Shown here: piece after piece, positions 30,093 to 39,033 of the stretch
How positions within the stretch are numbered: the stretch's first letter is position 1
Layout of the letters: each line of letters starts with the position of its first letter
DNA from: Qipengyuania pelagi
GTDB taxonomy: Bacteria > Pseudomonadota > Alphaproteobacteria > Sphingomonadales > Sphingomonadaceae
Length of the DNA: 64,000 nucleotides
Reading direction: 5' to 3'
Assembly: GCF_009827295.1 (NCBI RefSeq)
Contig: NZ_WTYD01000001.1
Location: 558,001 to 622,000, forward strand
Notes under the pieces: model-generated
Databases searched by the model: none
What the model was told of the DNA's origin: nothing
Seen by the model: the letters and a program-made list of their open reading frames with translations, nothing else
Position numbers and translations under genes: made by a program

Positions 30093-30156
30093 CTATCCGC
30101 CTTTCCTCCATCGCTCCGCCGGGTTAAAGCGGTGGGACCGAGGGGGAGGGAACGCG

Positions 30157-30828
30157 ATGCGACATATCACAGCTTTCGCCGCATTGGCCGCGACGCTTCT
30201 GGCGTCCGCCGGACCGCTGAACGCCGAGGTCGTCTCGACCACACCGACAGGGTTCGTCACGCGCGACACCGCGCAGATCGCGGCGCCTCCGATGGCGGTA
30301 TGGCTCGCGCTGACGAAGCCCGCCGACTGGTGGAACGACGAGCACACCTGGTCGGGCGATGCCGCCAACCTCACCCTGACGCCCCAGGCGGGCGGCTGTT
30401 TCTGCGAGACGATCCCCGGCGGCGATGCGAGCAACGCATCGGCGATGGATGGCAGCGCGCTTCATGCGACGGTGGTGCAGGCCTTCCCGCTCAAGGTCCT
30501 GCGCCTGCGCGGAGGGCTGGGGCCACTCCAAGGCGAACCGGCTGAGGGCGTCCTGACGATCACGCTCAAGGAAATCCCCGGCGGCACCCGCGTGTTGTGG
30601 GAGTATAATGTCGGCGGCCCCATGCGGTTCGAGATTCCCGTGATTTCCGCCGCCGTGGATCAGGTGATGAGCCAGCAGCTCGCCGGATTGCGCAGCCGTC
30701 TTGGCGCGCTGCCCGGCACTTCGGCTCCGGCTGTATCGGACCCCGAACCGGTGGTGGATGACCCGGCGGACGAGGCCGAGCCCTCCGCCTTCGACGAGCA
30801 GTTCGGCGATCTCGACATGGAAGAATAG
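30157..30828 (+). CDS. Exported SRPBCC (START-like) domain protein
   Basis: 223 residues. Signal peptide to about residue 23 (ASAGPLNA-EVV), then an SRPBCC/AHSA1-like domain: TRDTAQIAAPPMAVWLAL, DWWNDEHTWSG, GCFCETIP and GGTRVLWEYNVGG. The C-terminal 40 residues are acidic and low complexity (DPEPVVDDPADEAEP). START-like domains hold hydrophobic ligands; a periplasmic version might bind a lipid or polyketide-like molecule, but this is inference. GGAGGG precedes the ATG. It sits between adk and gdhA, an unusual insertion in the ribosomal neighbourhood. Confidence 0.75.
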   Translation: MRHITAFAALAATLLASAGPLNAEVVSTTPTGFVTRDTAQIAAPPMAVWLALTKPADWWNDEHTWSGDAANLTLTPQAGGCFCETIPGGDASNASAMDGSALHATVVQAFPLKVLRLRGGLGPLQGEPAEGVLTITLKEIPGGTRVLWEYNVGGPMRFEIPVISAAVDQVMSQQLAGLRSRLGALPGTSAPAVSDPEPVVDDPADEAEPSAFDEQFGDLDMEE

Positions 30829-30912
30829 ACTCCTTGGCGGGCTGATCGTCGGATCGAAGGGAACGATGCATTGGCGGCATAGGTTAATTCCGCGAAACCG
30901 GAGGGCCTATCG

Positions 30913-32283
30913 ATGCCGCAGACTGACCAGCGCGATACCGCGCCGGACTTCGACAAACTCATGGACGAGCTGCGCGAGCGCAACCCAGGGCAGGACGAAT
31001 TCGTCCAGGCCGTGGGCGAAGTGGCGCGCGACGTGTTCGACTGGATCGCCGACAAGCCCGAATATACCGACGCCCAGATCCTGCGCCGCCTGACCGAGCC
31101 AGACCGGATCGTCAGCTTCCGCGTATGCTGGGAAGACGACGATCATCGTATTCGCGTCGAACGCGGTTGGCGGGTGCAGAACAACAACGCCATCGGTCCC
31201 TACAAGGGCGGGCTACGCTTCCACCCGAGCGTGACCGAAAGCGTCCTCAAATTCCTCGCTTTCGAACAGACCTTCAAGAATGCGCTCACCGGCCTGCCGC
31301 TGGGCGGAGGTAAGGGCGGATCGAGCTTCGACCCCAAAGGCAAGTCCGATGCCGAGATCATGCGCTTCTGCCAGAGCTTCATGACCGAACTCTATCGCCA
31401 TATCGGGCCGCACACCGATGTGCCCGCAGGCGATATCGGCGTCGGCAGTCGCGAGATCGGATACCTGTTCGGCCAGTACAAACGGATCGTGAACCGCTGG
31501 GAAGGCGCGATCACGGGCAAGGGGTTGGGATGGGGCGGGTCGGAACTGCGCCCCGAGGCGACCGGGTTCGGCGCGGTCTACTTCCTGCGCCGGATGCTCG
31601 ACCATGCGGGCGACTCGCTGGAGGGCAAGTCGGTCGTCCTGTCGGGGGCCGGCAATGTCGCGCTCCACGCAGCGCAGAAGCTGATCGAAAGCGGAGCGAA
31701 GGTGCTGACCCTGTCGGATTCGGACGGGTTCATTCATGACGCCGACGGAATCGATCAGGGCAAGCTCGACTGGATCAAGGCGCTGAAGCAGGAGCGGCGC
31801 GGGCGGATCAAGGAATATGTCGAGGAATATCCCGATGCCGAATACCATGGCGACGGGGCGCAACCCTGGGATGTCGATTGCGACATCGCGATGCCCTGCG
31901 CCACGCAGAACGAGATCGACGAGGACGATGCGAAAGCGCTGATCGATCACGATGTCCTCGCCGTGGTGGAGGGCGCGAATATGCCGACCACCCATGCGGC
32001 CGCGCGCGCCATCCGCGATGCGGGCATCCTCTTCGCCCCGGCCAAGGCGGCGAATGCGGGCGGGGTGGCGGTGTCGGGCCTGGAAATGAGCCAGAACGCC
32101 GAACGCGTGAGCTGGAACCACGAGAAGCTCGATAACCAGCTGACCGACCTGATGGCCGAAATCCACGACAAATGCGTCGAGCATGGCGCGGATAAGGACG
32201 GCAAAGTCGATTACGCGCGCGGCGCCAATATCGCGGGCTTCGAAAAGGTCGCGGGCGCGATGCTGGCTTTCGGGGTGGTGTGA
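30913..32283 (+). CDS. gdhA: NADP-specific glutamate dehydrogenase
   Basis: 456 residues, hexameric type. Contains NAIGPYKGGLRFHPSV (substrate lysine), LPLGGGKGGSSFDPKGKSD (catalytic lysine), TDVPAGDIGVG, and the Rossmann segment VVLSGAGNVALHAAQKL. Makes glutamate from 2-oxoglutarate, ammonia and NADPH. GAGGG lies 7 bases before the ATG. It lies just upstream of the alpha operon, which restarts from its own promoter 19 bases after the gdhA stop. Its substrate is also that of the odhAB genes near 43-47 kb, though the two are not linked in one operon. Confidence 0.96.
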   Translation: MPQTDQRDTAPDFDKLMDELRERNPGQDEFVQAVGEVARDVFDWIADKPEYTDAQILRRLTEPDRIVSFRVCWEDDDHRIRVERGWRVQNNNAIGPYKGGLRFHPSVTESVLKFLAFEQTFKNALTGLPLGGGKGGSSFDPKGKSDAEIMRFCQSFMTELYRHIGPHTDVPAGDIGVGSREIGYLFGQYKRIVNRWEGAITGKGLGWGGSELRPEATGFGAVYFLRRMLDHAGDSLEGKSVVLSGAGNVALHAAQKLIESGAKVLTLSDSDGFIHDADGIDQGKLDWIKALKQERRGRIKEYVEEYPDAEYHGDGAQPWDVDCDIAMPCATQNEIDEDDAKALIDHDVLAVVEGANMPTTHAAARAIRDAGILFAPAKAANAGGVAVSGLEMSQNAERVSWNHEKLDNQLTDLMAEIHDKCVEHGADKDGKVDYARGANIAGFEKVAGAMLAFGVV

Positions 32284-32587
32284 CGGACCGCGAGGCGCGT
32301 TTTGACCTGCGACGCGCGGTACGCTATAGAAGGGCACGAACAGGCGTCCGCGCCGCCCCTATGGCGGCTGCGCAATGGCGCGCGACGCTGGCTGTTGACG
32401 CCGCGGGCGAATCGTCCTAAGCGCGCGGTTCATTCGACAATCACGGATATGTCCGGCACGCGGTTGCCCTCTTCCATGGCGCTGCAACCGGACTTTTGGC
32501 TTTTGTGCCATCCGCCGTCTCGAATGAATTGAGCGATGAGATAGGGTTGGCCTCCGCCGTAAGTCCCTGTGGAGCATGGAGAAGTAA
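32284..32587 (+). other. Promoter and long leader of the alpha operon
   Basis: 304 bases without a convincing gene. It holds a near-consensus promoter (32302-32330), so transcription should start near 32337 and give a leader of about 250 nt before the rpsM GTG. A second TTGACG at about 32395 has only a weak -10 (TAAGCG) at 17-base spacing. No known riboswitch could be recognised; an r-protein-binding leader or an sRNA is possible. Confidence 0.6.
32302..32330 (+). promoter_or_regulatory. Sigma-70 promoter of rpsM-rpsK-rpoA-rplQ
   Basis: TTGACC (32302-32307), 17-base spacer, TATAGA (32325-32330). Best promoter match seen in the ribosomal region. Confidence 0.65.
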
Positions 32588-32956
32588 GTGGCTCGTATTG
32601 CCGGGGTGAATATCCCCACCAACAAGCGCGTGATCATCGCGCTCACCTATATCCACGGTATCGGCCGGACCACGGCCGTCGAGATCGCCGACAAGCTCGG
32701 CATCGACCATTCGCGCCGCGTGCAGGACCTCACCGATGAGGAAGTGCTGCGCATCCGCGAAACGATCGACGAAGATCACCGGGTCGAGGGCGACCTTCGC
32801 CGCGAAACCGCGATGAACATCAAGCGCCTGATGGATCTGCGTTCCTATCGCGGCCTGCGTCATCGTGCGGGTCTGCCCGTGCGCGGCCAGCGCACCCACA
32901 CCAACGCCCGCACCCGCAAGGGCAAGGCCAAGCCGATCGCCGGCAAGAAGAAGTAA
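32588..32956 (+). CDS. rpsM: 30S ribosomal protein S13
   Basis: 122 residues, GTG start at 32588 with GGAGAAG upstream. [25 protein letters not shown] start, [10 protein letters not shown] and the C-terminal [15 protein letters not shown]. Head protein contacting tRNA and forming intersubunit bridges. Confidence 0.98.
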   Translation: MARIAGVNIPTNKRVIIALTYIHGIGRTTAVEIADKLGIDHSRRVQDLTDEEVLRIRETIDEDHRVEGDLRRETAMNIKRLMDLRSYRGLRHRAGLPVRGQRTHTNARTRKGKAKPIAGKKK

Positions 32957-33015
32957 GCGTCGGGTTCCCCGATACGCTTTTCCCTTCTTGAGATTGAGAT
33001 AAGGATACCAAGACC

Positions 33016-33405
33016 ATGGCACGCGAACCCGGCCGGATCAGGCGGCGCGACAAGAAGAATATCACGAGCGGCGTCGCGCACATCAACGCCAGCTTCAACA
33101 ACACGATGATCACCATCACCGACGCTCAGGGCAATGCGATCAGCTGGTCCAGCGCGGGGATGATGGGCTTCAAGGGCAGCCGCAAGTCGACGCCCTATGC
33201 CGCCCAGGTCGCCGCCGACGATGCCGGCAAGAAGGCCGCCGAACACGGCGTCCGCACGCTGGAAGTCGAAGTGAAGGGCCCGGGTTCGGGCCGCGAGAGC
33301 GCGCTGCGCGGTCTCGCCGCGGTGGGCTTCACGATCACCTCGATCCGCGACGTGACGCCGATCCCGCACAATGGCGTGCGGCCTTCCAAGCGCCGCCGCG
33401 TCTGA
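33016..33405 (+). CDS. rpsK: 30S ribosomal protein S11
   Basis: 129 residues: [20 protein letters not shown] and the C-terminal [16 protein letters not shown]. Platform protein beside the mRNA exit. Followed by two strong hairpins before rpoA. Confidence 0.98.
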   Translation: MAREPGRIRRRDKKNITSGVAHINASFNNTMITITDAQGNAISWSSAGMMGFKGSRKSTPYAAQVAADDAGKKAAEHGVRTLEVEVKGPGSGRESALRGLAAVGFTITSIRDVTPIPHNGVRPSKRRRV

Positions 33406-33418
33406 TCCGTGCCTGCCT

Positions 33419-33491
33419 GGCGGCCCTGTTGCGATAGGGCCGCCGACACCATCTTCACGGACCGGACGCTCTCAGCCCAGAGCGCCGGTCC
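33419..33491 (+). other. Two intercistronic RNA hairpins between rpsK and rpoA
   Basis: First: perfect 9-bp stem GGCGGCCCT / AGGGCCGCC (33419-33444, 8-base loop). Second: 13-bp stem GGACCGG(A)CGCTCT / AGAGCGCCGGTCC with one bulge (33459-33491). Neither is followed by a T-run, so processing or stability elements are more likely than terminators. Confidence 0.65.
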
Positions 33492-33518
33492 CGTCCGTAT
33501 TCGAACCAGGGGATATCC

Positions 33519-34574
33519 ATGTCCGTCAACAACAAGAACTGGCAGGAACTGAAAAAACCCAACACCCTCGAGATCAAGGAAGGCGGCGACAAGAAGCGCA
33601 AGGCCACCTTCGTTGCCGAACCGCTGGAACGCGGCTTCGGCCTGACGCTCGGCAACGCGCTGCGCCGCGTGCTGCTCTCCTCGCTTCAGGGCGCGGCGAT
33701 CACCTCGATCAAGATCGAGAACGTGCTGCATGAATTCTCCTCGCTCGCCGGCGTGCGCGAGGATGTCACCGACATCGTCCTCAACGTGAAGCAGATCGCG
33801 CTGAAGATGGAAGGCGAGGGCCTCAAGCGCCTCCAGCTTTCCGCCACCGGTCCGGGCGAGGTCAAGGCGGGCGACATCGCCGTTTCGGGCGATATCGAGG
33901 TGATGAACAAGGACCTGGTCCTGTGCCATCTCGACGAAGGCGCGACGCTGAACATGGAACTGACCGCGGATGTCGGTAAGGGCTATTCGCCCGCCGTCGC
34001 CAACCGTCCGGCCGATGCGCCGATCGGTCTGATCCCGGTCGACAGCCTGTATTCGCCGGTCCGCCAGGTGAGCTACAAGGTCGAGAATGCCCGCGTCGGG
34101 CAGGAGCTCGATTATGACAAGCTGTCGCTGACCGTCGAAACCGATGGCACCGTGACCCCGGAAGACGCCGTGGCCTATGCCGCGCGCATCCTCCAGGACC
34201 AGCTCACCCTGTTCGTCCACTTCGAGGAAGGCATTCCGCAGCCGTCTTCGGCGATGATCGGTCAGGCCGCCGAGCCGCAGGAAAGCGACACCAACCAGCT
34301 CAACCGCTACCTTCTCAAGAAGGTGGACGAGCTGGAATTGTCGGTCCGTTCGGCCAACTGCCTCAAGAACGACAACATCATCTATATCGGCGACCTGGTC
34401 CAGAAGACCGAGGCCGAGATGCTGCGCACGCCGAACTTCGGCCGCAAGTCCTTGAACGAAATCAAGGAAGTGCTGTCCAGCATGGGTCTGCGCCTCGGCA
34501 TGGACATCCCCGGATGGCCGCCGGAAAACATCGAGGAAATGGCCAAGAAGCTCGAACAGGAACTTCTGGGCTGA
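33519..34574 (+). CDS. rpoA: RNA polymerase subunit alpha
   Basis: 351 residues. The N-terminal dimerisation domain has [21 protein letters not shown] and [13 protein letters not shown]; the C-terminal domain (after about residue 260) has [17 protein letters not shown] and [13 protein letters not shown], the helix-hairpin-helix that contacts UP elements and activators. The conserved Arg of NSLRR-type NALRR is intact. Confidence 0.98.
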   Translation: MSVNNKNWQELKKPNTLEIKEGGDKKRKATFVAEPLERGFGLTLGNALRRVLLSSLQGAAITSIKIENVLHEFSSLAGVREDVTDIVLNVKQIALKMEGEGLKRLQLSATGPGEVKAGDIAVSGDIEVMNKDLVLCHLDEGATLNMELTADVGKGYSPAVANRPADAPIGLIPVDSLYSPVRQVSYKVENARVGQELDYDKLSLTVETDGTVTPEDAVAYAARILQDQLTLFVHFEEGIPQPSSAMIGQAAEPQESDTNQLNRYLLKKVDELELSVRSANCLKNDNIIYIGDLVQKTEAEMLRTPNFGRKSLNEIKEVLSSMGLRLGMDIPGWPPENIEEMAKKLEQELLG

Positions 34575-34654
34575 ACGGGTTCCGGCGGCGCACCCTGAGC
34601 GTCGCCAGCTATGGGCTACCTAGAACGGGCCCCTAACGAACGAAGGAATGAATT

Positions 34655-35077
34655 ATGCGTCACGGTATTCGCCAGCGTAAGCTCGGTCGCAAGTCGGGCC
34701 ACCGCACCGCCATGTTCCGCAATATGTCGGCCGCGCTGATCAAGCACGAGCAGATCATGACCACCGCCCCCAAGGCGAAGGAGCTGCGCCCCTATATCGA
34801 AAAGCTGATCACGCTCGCCAAGCGCGGTGGACTGTCCAACCGTCGTCTCGCCATGAGCCGCCTTGGCGACGAGACGCAGCTGAAGAAGCTGTTCGACGTT
34901 CTGGCCGAGCGCTATGCTGATCGTGACGGGGGCTATACCCGCGTCATCAAGGCCGGCTATCGCGGCAGCGACGCGGCGCAGATGGCCGTGATCGAATTCG
35001 TCGACCGCGATGTCGACGCCAAGGGCCAGGACAGCGGCCCCGTCATGAACGACGAGGAAGAATACGAAGACGCCTAA
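34655..35077 (+). CDS. rplQ: 50S ribosomal protein L17
   Basis: 140 residues: [21 protein letters not shown] and [17 protein letters not shown]. Ends with a short acidic tail (NDEEEYEDA). Last gene of the alpha operon, followed by a terminator 25 bases on. Confidence 0.98.
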   Translation: MRHGIRQRKLGRKSGHRTAMFRNMSAALIKHEQIMTTAPKAKELRPYIEKLITLAKRGGLSNRRLAMSRLGDETQLKKLFDVLAERYADRDGGYTRVIKAGYRGSDAAQMAVIEFVDRDVDAKGQDSGPVMNDEEEYEDA

Positions 35078-35102
35078 GCGATTTCGTAGTCCAGGATTTC
35101 GA

Positions 35103-35132
35103 GGGCCGGAGGGGAAACCTTCCGGCCCTTTT
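35103..35132 (+). terminator. Rho-independent terminator after rplQ
   Basis: 11-bp stem from GGGCCGGAGGG and CCTTCCGGCCC closed by a GAAA tetraloop, then four T. Confidence 0.92.
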
Positions 35133-35168
35133 CCGTATGGGCCGACCCTGCGATCAGGGAGATGGCGA

Positions 35169-35196
35169 TTGAACGGTTTCCCGTTCGCCCTACATT
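35169..35196 (+). promoter_or_regulatory. Candidate promoter of the S9 peptidase gene
   Basis: TTGAAC (35169-35174), 16 bases, TACATT (35191-35196); 35 bases before the ATG. Confidence 0.35.
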
Positions 35197-35230
35197 ACCT
35201 CTACGCAATTCGACGCAGAGGATTCCCATC

Positions 35231-37375
35231 ATGAACCGCATCACTGCCGCCGCGCTTGCCGGTGCCGCGCTCGTCGCCCTTTCGACCGCACCCGTTTCGG
35301 CGCAGACCGTGTCGGATTATCCCGAAACGCGCGCGACCGACACCAGCGAGACGATTTTCGGCCAGCAGATCGCCGATCCCTATCGCTGGCTTGAAAACGA
35401 TGTGCGCAGCGATGCCGAGGTGGCGAACTGGGTGGAGGCGCAGAATGTCGTCACCGATGCCTATCTCGAACAGCTTCCGGGTACCGAGTGGTTCAAGGAA
35501 GAACTCGCCAAGCTGATCGATTACGAACGCTTCGGCATCCCGACCAAGGCGGGTGATCGCTATTTCTACAGTTACAATTCCGGGCTGATGAACCAGTCGC
35601 AATATTTCGTGCGCGACGGGTGGAGCGGCGAGGGCCGTCTGCTGATCGATCCGAACACCTGGTCGGCGGACAATGCCACCGCGCTCGCCGACACCGCCCC
35701 GTCGAAATCGGGCGATTATCTGGCCTATGCGATCCAGGACGGCGGCAGCGACTGGCGCACGATCAAGGTGCTTGACGTCGCGACCGGCGAAGAGATGAGC
35801 GACGAGATCCGCTGGGCGAAATTCACGGGCATTTCCTGGCTCGGCGATGAAGGCTTCTTCTATTCGCGCTTCCCCGAGACCGAGGAGGGGCAGGATTTCC
35901 AGTCCCTTAATTACAACCAAAAAGTCTATTTCCACCGCCTCGGCACGCCGCAGAGCGAGGACCAGCTGGTCTATGAAACCCCGCAATTCAAGGAGCAGGG
36001 CCATGGCCTCGGCGTGACCGATGACGGGCGCTGGGCCTTTATTTCCAGCTCGACCGGCACCGACAATCGCAACGAATTGCGCGTGATCGATCTCGAAAAC
36101 CGCGCGGATGGTAGCTGGCAGACGCGCGATATCGTGACCGGTTTCGAGAACGAGTGGAGCCCGATCGCCTCAACCGGCGACACGGTCTATTTCATGACCA
36201 ACAAGGATGCGCCGCGCTATCGCATCGTGCGCGCCGATTTGACGCAGCCGACCCTGGAATGGGAGGAAGTGGTCCCGCAGGGCGACAATCCCATCTCCGG
36301 CGCCTCCATCATCGGCGACAGGCTGGTGGTCGAATTCATGCAGGATGCGAGCAGCCGCGCGGTCTATTACGATCTCGACGGCAATCGCACCGGCGAACTC
36401 GATCTTCCCGGCATCGGGTCGATCGCGGGCTTCGGCGGGGAGCCGGGCGACAGCGAGACCTTCTACAGCTTCACCAGCTTCAACCAGCCGGGCGCGATCT
36501 ATCGCCTCGATGTCGACACTGGGGAAACGCAGGTCTTCGCCGAACCCGAAGTCGCCTTTTCGCCCGACGATTACCGGGTGGAACAGGTGTTCTATTCCTC
36601 GAAGGACGGGACGCGCGTGCCGATGTTCATCGTGCGCGGCAAGGATTCGACCGGCCCCGCGCCGACGCTGCTCTATGGCTATGGCGGATTCAACATCTCG
36701 CTGACGCCGAGCTTCGCTGCCACGCGCCTCGCCTGGCTGAAGGCGGGCGGCACTTTCGCGCTCGCCAATATCCGCGGCGGGGGCGAATATGGCAAGGAAT
36801 GGCACGATGCGGGCCGCTTGAACAACAAGCAGAACGTGTTCGACGATTTCATCGCGGCGGGCGAGTATCTGAAGGCGGAAGGCTATACCACGCCCGAAGG
36901 CCTCGCGATCCAGGGCGGCTCGAATGGCGGCCTGCTGGTCGGCGCGGTGACCAATCAGCGGCCCGACCTGGTCGATGCCGCCAATGCGGCGGTCGGCGTA
37001 ATGGATATGTTGCGCTTCGATCGCTGGACGGCGGGCCGCTATTGGGTGGACGATTACGGCTATCCCGACCGCGAGGCCGATTTCGCCGTGCTGCGCGCCT
37101 ATTCGCCCTATCACAACATCCGTTCGGGCGTGGACTATCCCGCGATGCTGGTGACGACCGCCGACACGGATGACCGCGTGGTGCCGGGGCACAGCTTCAA
37201 ATACACGGCCGCCTTGCAGGCTGCCGATGCGGGCGACGAACCGCATCTGATCCGCATCGAAACGCGTGCGGGCCACGGGTCGGGTAAGCCGACCGACAAG
37301 GTGATCGACGAATATGGCGATATCCTCGCCTTCCTCGCCTACCACACGGGTCTGAAAGTGCCGCCGGCGGAGTAA
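35231..37375 (+). CDS. Secreted prolyl oligopeptidase (family S9A)
   Basis: 714 residues. Signal peptide to about residue 24 (STAPVSA-QT), so periplasmic or exported. N-terminal motif ADPYRWLENDVRSDAEVANWV, then a beta-propeller, then the alpha/beta-hydrolase domain: YGYGGFNISLTPSF, NIRGGGEYGKEWHDAG, catalytic Ser564 in GGSNGGLLVG, Asp in TADTDDRVVPGHS, His in RAGHGSGKPT. Cleaves short peptides after proline. The start at 35231 has AGAGGA 8 bases upstream; the in-frame start at 35162 would bury the signal peptide. A weak 10-bp hairpin without T-run follows (37385-37409). Confidence 0.95.
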   Translation: MNRITAAALAGAALVALSTAPVSAQTVSDYPETRATDTSETIFGQQIADPYRWLENDVRSDAEVANWVEAQNVVTDAYLEQLPGTEWFKEELAKLIDYERFGIPTKAGDRYFYSYNSGLMNQSQYFVRDGWSGEGRLLIDPNTWSADNATALADTAPSKSGDYLAYAIQDGGSDWRTIKVLDVATGEEMSDEIRWAKFTGISWLGDEGFFYSRFPETEEGQDFQSLNYNQKVYFHRLGTPQSEDQLVYETPQFKEQGHGLGVTDDGRWAFISSSTGTDNRNELRVIDLENRADGSWQTRDIVTGFENEWSPIASTGDTVYFMTNKDAPRYRIVRADLTQPTLEWEEVVPQGDNPISGASIIGDRLVVEFMQDASSRAVYYDLDGNRTGELDLPGIGSIAGFGGEPGDSETFYSFTSFNQPGAIYRLDVDTGETQVFAEPEVAFSPDDYRVEQVFYSSKDGTRVPMFIVRGKDSTGPAPTLLYGYGGFNISLTPSFAATRLAWLKAGGTFALANIRGGGEYGKEWHDAGRLNNKQNVFDDFIAAGEYLKAEGYTTPEGLAIQGGSNGGLLVGAVTNQRPDLVDAANAAVGVMDMLRFDRWTAGRYWVDDYGYPDREADFAVLRAYSPYHNIRSGVDYPAMLVTTADTDDRVVPGHSFKYTAALQAADAGDEPHLIRIETRAGHGSGKPTDKVIDEYGDILAFLAYHTGLKVPPAE

Positions 37376-37433
37376 CGACCGGAAGGGGAGGATGATTGCC
37401 ATCCTCCCCATCGGCGTTCAGAAAACAGCCTGC

Positions 37434-37439
37434 TATAAT
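37434..37439 (+). promoter_or_regulatory. Candidate extended -10 element
   Basis: TGCTATAATG: a perfect TATAAT with the TGn extension, about 105 bases before the gene at 37544. No good -35 is visible. Confidence 0.4.
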
Positions 37440-37543
37440 GAACGATGGCTGACGGCAGAATTCAGGCTCGTCTCACTGCCGATCTCCTAAAAGGTGTGTG
37501 AAGCCGAGGCAGACCCGCAGCGGCCGAGCATGAGGAGCTCCCG

Positions 37544-38095
37544 ATGCAGACGATCACCAAAGGCCTGATGGCCACCGCCGCAGCCGGCGCCATGGCGCTG
37601 ACCGCCACACCCGCCGCCGCCCAGTATCGCGATCGCGACCGGGGGATCGATGCGGGTGACGTGATCGCGGGCGCTCTGATCATCGGCGGGATCGCCGCTG
37701 TCGCTTCTGCGGCCAAGAACGACCGCTACGACGATCGCTATCGCACGCGCGGCTACGGCTACGATTACGATCGCCAGTACGACAACCGCTACGACCGCCG
37801 CTACAATCGCGGTTACGACAACAGCCAGCGCGCGGTCCAGCTCTGCGCCGCTGCCGTCCAGCGTGACGTGCGCCGTTACGGGTATCGCTATGCCGACGTG
37901 ACCCAGATCCGTGATGTCGATCGCGAACGCTATGGATACGAGGTCAAGGGGCGTTTGGTCGTCGAGGGCCAGCGTGGCTATGATCGCTACGATCGCCGGG
38001 GCTATCGCCGGGCGGACGAAGGCAAGTTCACCTGCGACGTGTCGCGCGGCCGGGTGGTCGATATCGACTATAGCGGCATTCGCGGCCTTCGTTGA
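37544..38095 (+). CDS. Exported Arg/Asp/Tyr-rich protein, paralog 1
   Basis: 183 residues, no family recognised. Signal peptide 1-26 (TATPAAA-QY); a Gly/Ala hydrophobic segment IDAGDVIAGALIIGGIAAVA (about 35-54); a low-complexity tract of YD, RY and DR repeats (about 60-93); then a C-terminal domain with two cysteines, C101 (AVQLCAAAVQRDV) and C164 (FTCDVSRGRVVDIDY), likely a disulfide in the periplasm. The same four-part layout recurs in the next gene. The hydrophobic segment resembles a glycine zipper of envelope proteins. Function unknown. Confidence 0.8.
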   Translation: MQTITKGLMATAAAGAMALTATPAAAQYRDRDRGIDAGDVIAGALIIGGIAAVASAAKNDRYDDRYRTRGYGYDYDRQYDNRYDRRYNRGYDNSQRAVQLCAAAVQRDVRRYGYRYADVTQIRDVDRERYGYEVKGRLVVEGQRGYDRYDRRGYRRADEGKFTCDVSRGRVVDIDYSGIRGLR

Positions 38096-38142
38096 GGAAA
38101 GCCGAGTTGAGTTAACGCGTCGGGCGGTTCAGGCTGTATCCA

Positions 38143-38164
38143 GTCTGGGCCGCCCAGACCTTTT
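38143..38164 (+). terminator. Terminator between the two paralogs
   Basis: Stem GTCTGGG / CCCAGAC with a short loop, then C and TTTT. The second paralog must then have its own promoter; a TTGACA at 38171-38176 has no matching -10 at normal spacing. Confidence 0.7.
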
Positions 38165-38217
38165 GCATTATTGACAAGGTCGCGTCGGGGTGGGGCGCGC
38201 CGGTGGGGTGACTGTAT

Positions 38218-39021
38218 ATGACGAAACGATCGAGAGTAGCGAGCCTTGTTGCGGTCACCGCCGCCCTTTCGCTCGGCGTACCGGCAGGCGCGGCGGATCT
38301 GCCTGCTCCGATGCAGTCGAACCCGGTCGCGACAGGCTCGGCCTGGTCGCCGGATTCGGAGACCACCGCCTATTACGGGCGCTATTACGATCCCTACCGC
38401 TATCGCCATCGCCGCAACCGCCTCGATGCGGGCGATGTCATCACCGGGGTGTTGATCCTCGGTGGGATCGCGGCGGTTGCCGACGCGGTCAAGAATTCGA
38501 ACCGTGACGAACGGTATCGGGATCGCGACTACCGGGACAGCGACTATCGGGATCGCGATTATCGAGATCGGCGCGGTGAGCCCTATCGCGACAGCAATGC
38601 CACCGGCCTCGACCGTGCGGCGTCGCTGTGCGTCGCCGCCATCGAACGCGATGCGCGGGTGGAGACAGTCGACAGCGTCGATCGCAATGCCGCAGGCTGG
38701 ACGGTGGTGGGCCGCCTGTTCGACGGGCAGGGCTTCACCTGTGCCATCGGGCAGGACGGGCGGATCGACACGATAGATTACGGAAACGGAGCGGCTCCCT
38801 ACGGCACCGCCTATGACGGACGGGCGTTTTCGGGTGAAGACAACCAATTGCCCGCCGACCGCTATCGCGCCGCGCGCGCCGATATCGAAGCGCGGGGCGG
38901 ATATGCAGTCGTGGCGGACACTGCGCCCGTTCTGCAAGGCTCGCCGAACGCCGGACCTCCGCCGGATGGCCCCGTTCCGGCCTATCCCGGCGGGCCTCTG
39001 CCGGGCGATACCGACTACTAG
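38218..39021 (+). CDS. Exported Arg/Asp/Tyr-rich protein, paralog 2
   Basis: 267 residues, tandem relative of the preceding gene. Signal peptide to about residue 26 (GVPAGAA-DL), an inserted Tyr-rich stretch (YYGRYYDPYRYRHRR), the shared LDAGDVITGVLILGGIAAVADA segment (residues 69-90), a repeat tract of R-D-Y triplets (100-118), then the C-terminal domain with C138 (AASLCVAAIERDA) and C175 (FTCAIGQDGRIDTIDYG). It has a further ~85-residue Pro/Gly-rich tail absent from paralog 1. Stops 12 bases from the convergent TRIC gene. Function unknown; an envelope protein is likely. Confidence 0.8.
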   Translation: MTKRSRVASLVAVTAALSLGVPAGAADLPAPMQSNPVATGSAWSPDSETTAYYGRYYDPYRYRHRRNRLDAGDVITGVLILGGIAAVADAVKNSNRDERYRDRDYRDSDYRDRDYRDRRGEPYRDSNATGLDRAASLCVAAIERDARVETVDSVDRNAAGWTVVGRLFDGQGFTCAIGQDGRIDTIDYGNGAAPYGTAYDGRAFSGEDNQLPADRYRAARADIEARGGYAVVADTAPVLQGSPNAGPPPDGPVPAYPGGPLPGDTDY

Positions 39022-39033
39022 GCCCGAGGACGG

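Noticed and set aside
32302..32532. 76-residue ORF in the rpsM leader
   Set aside because: Starts inside the promoter, no ribosome site, Arg/Pro/Trp-biased composition; treated as untranslated leader.
38171..38176. TTGACA as the -35 of a promoter for the second RDY paralog
   Set aside because: No -10-like hexamer at 16-18 bases; the only TATATG overlaps the start codon.
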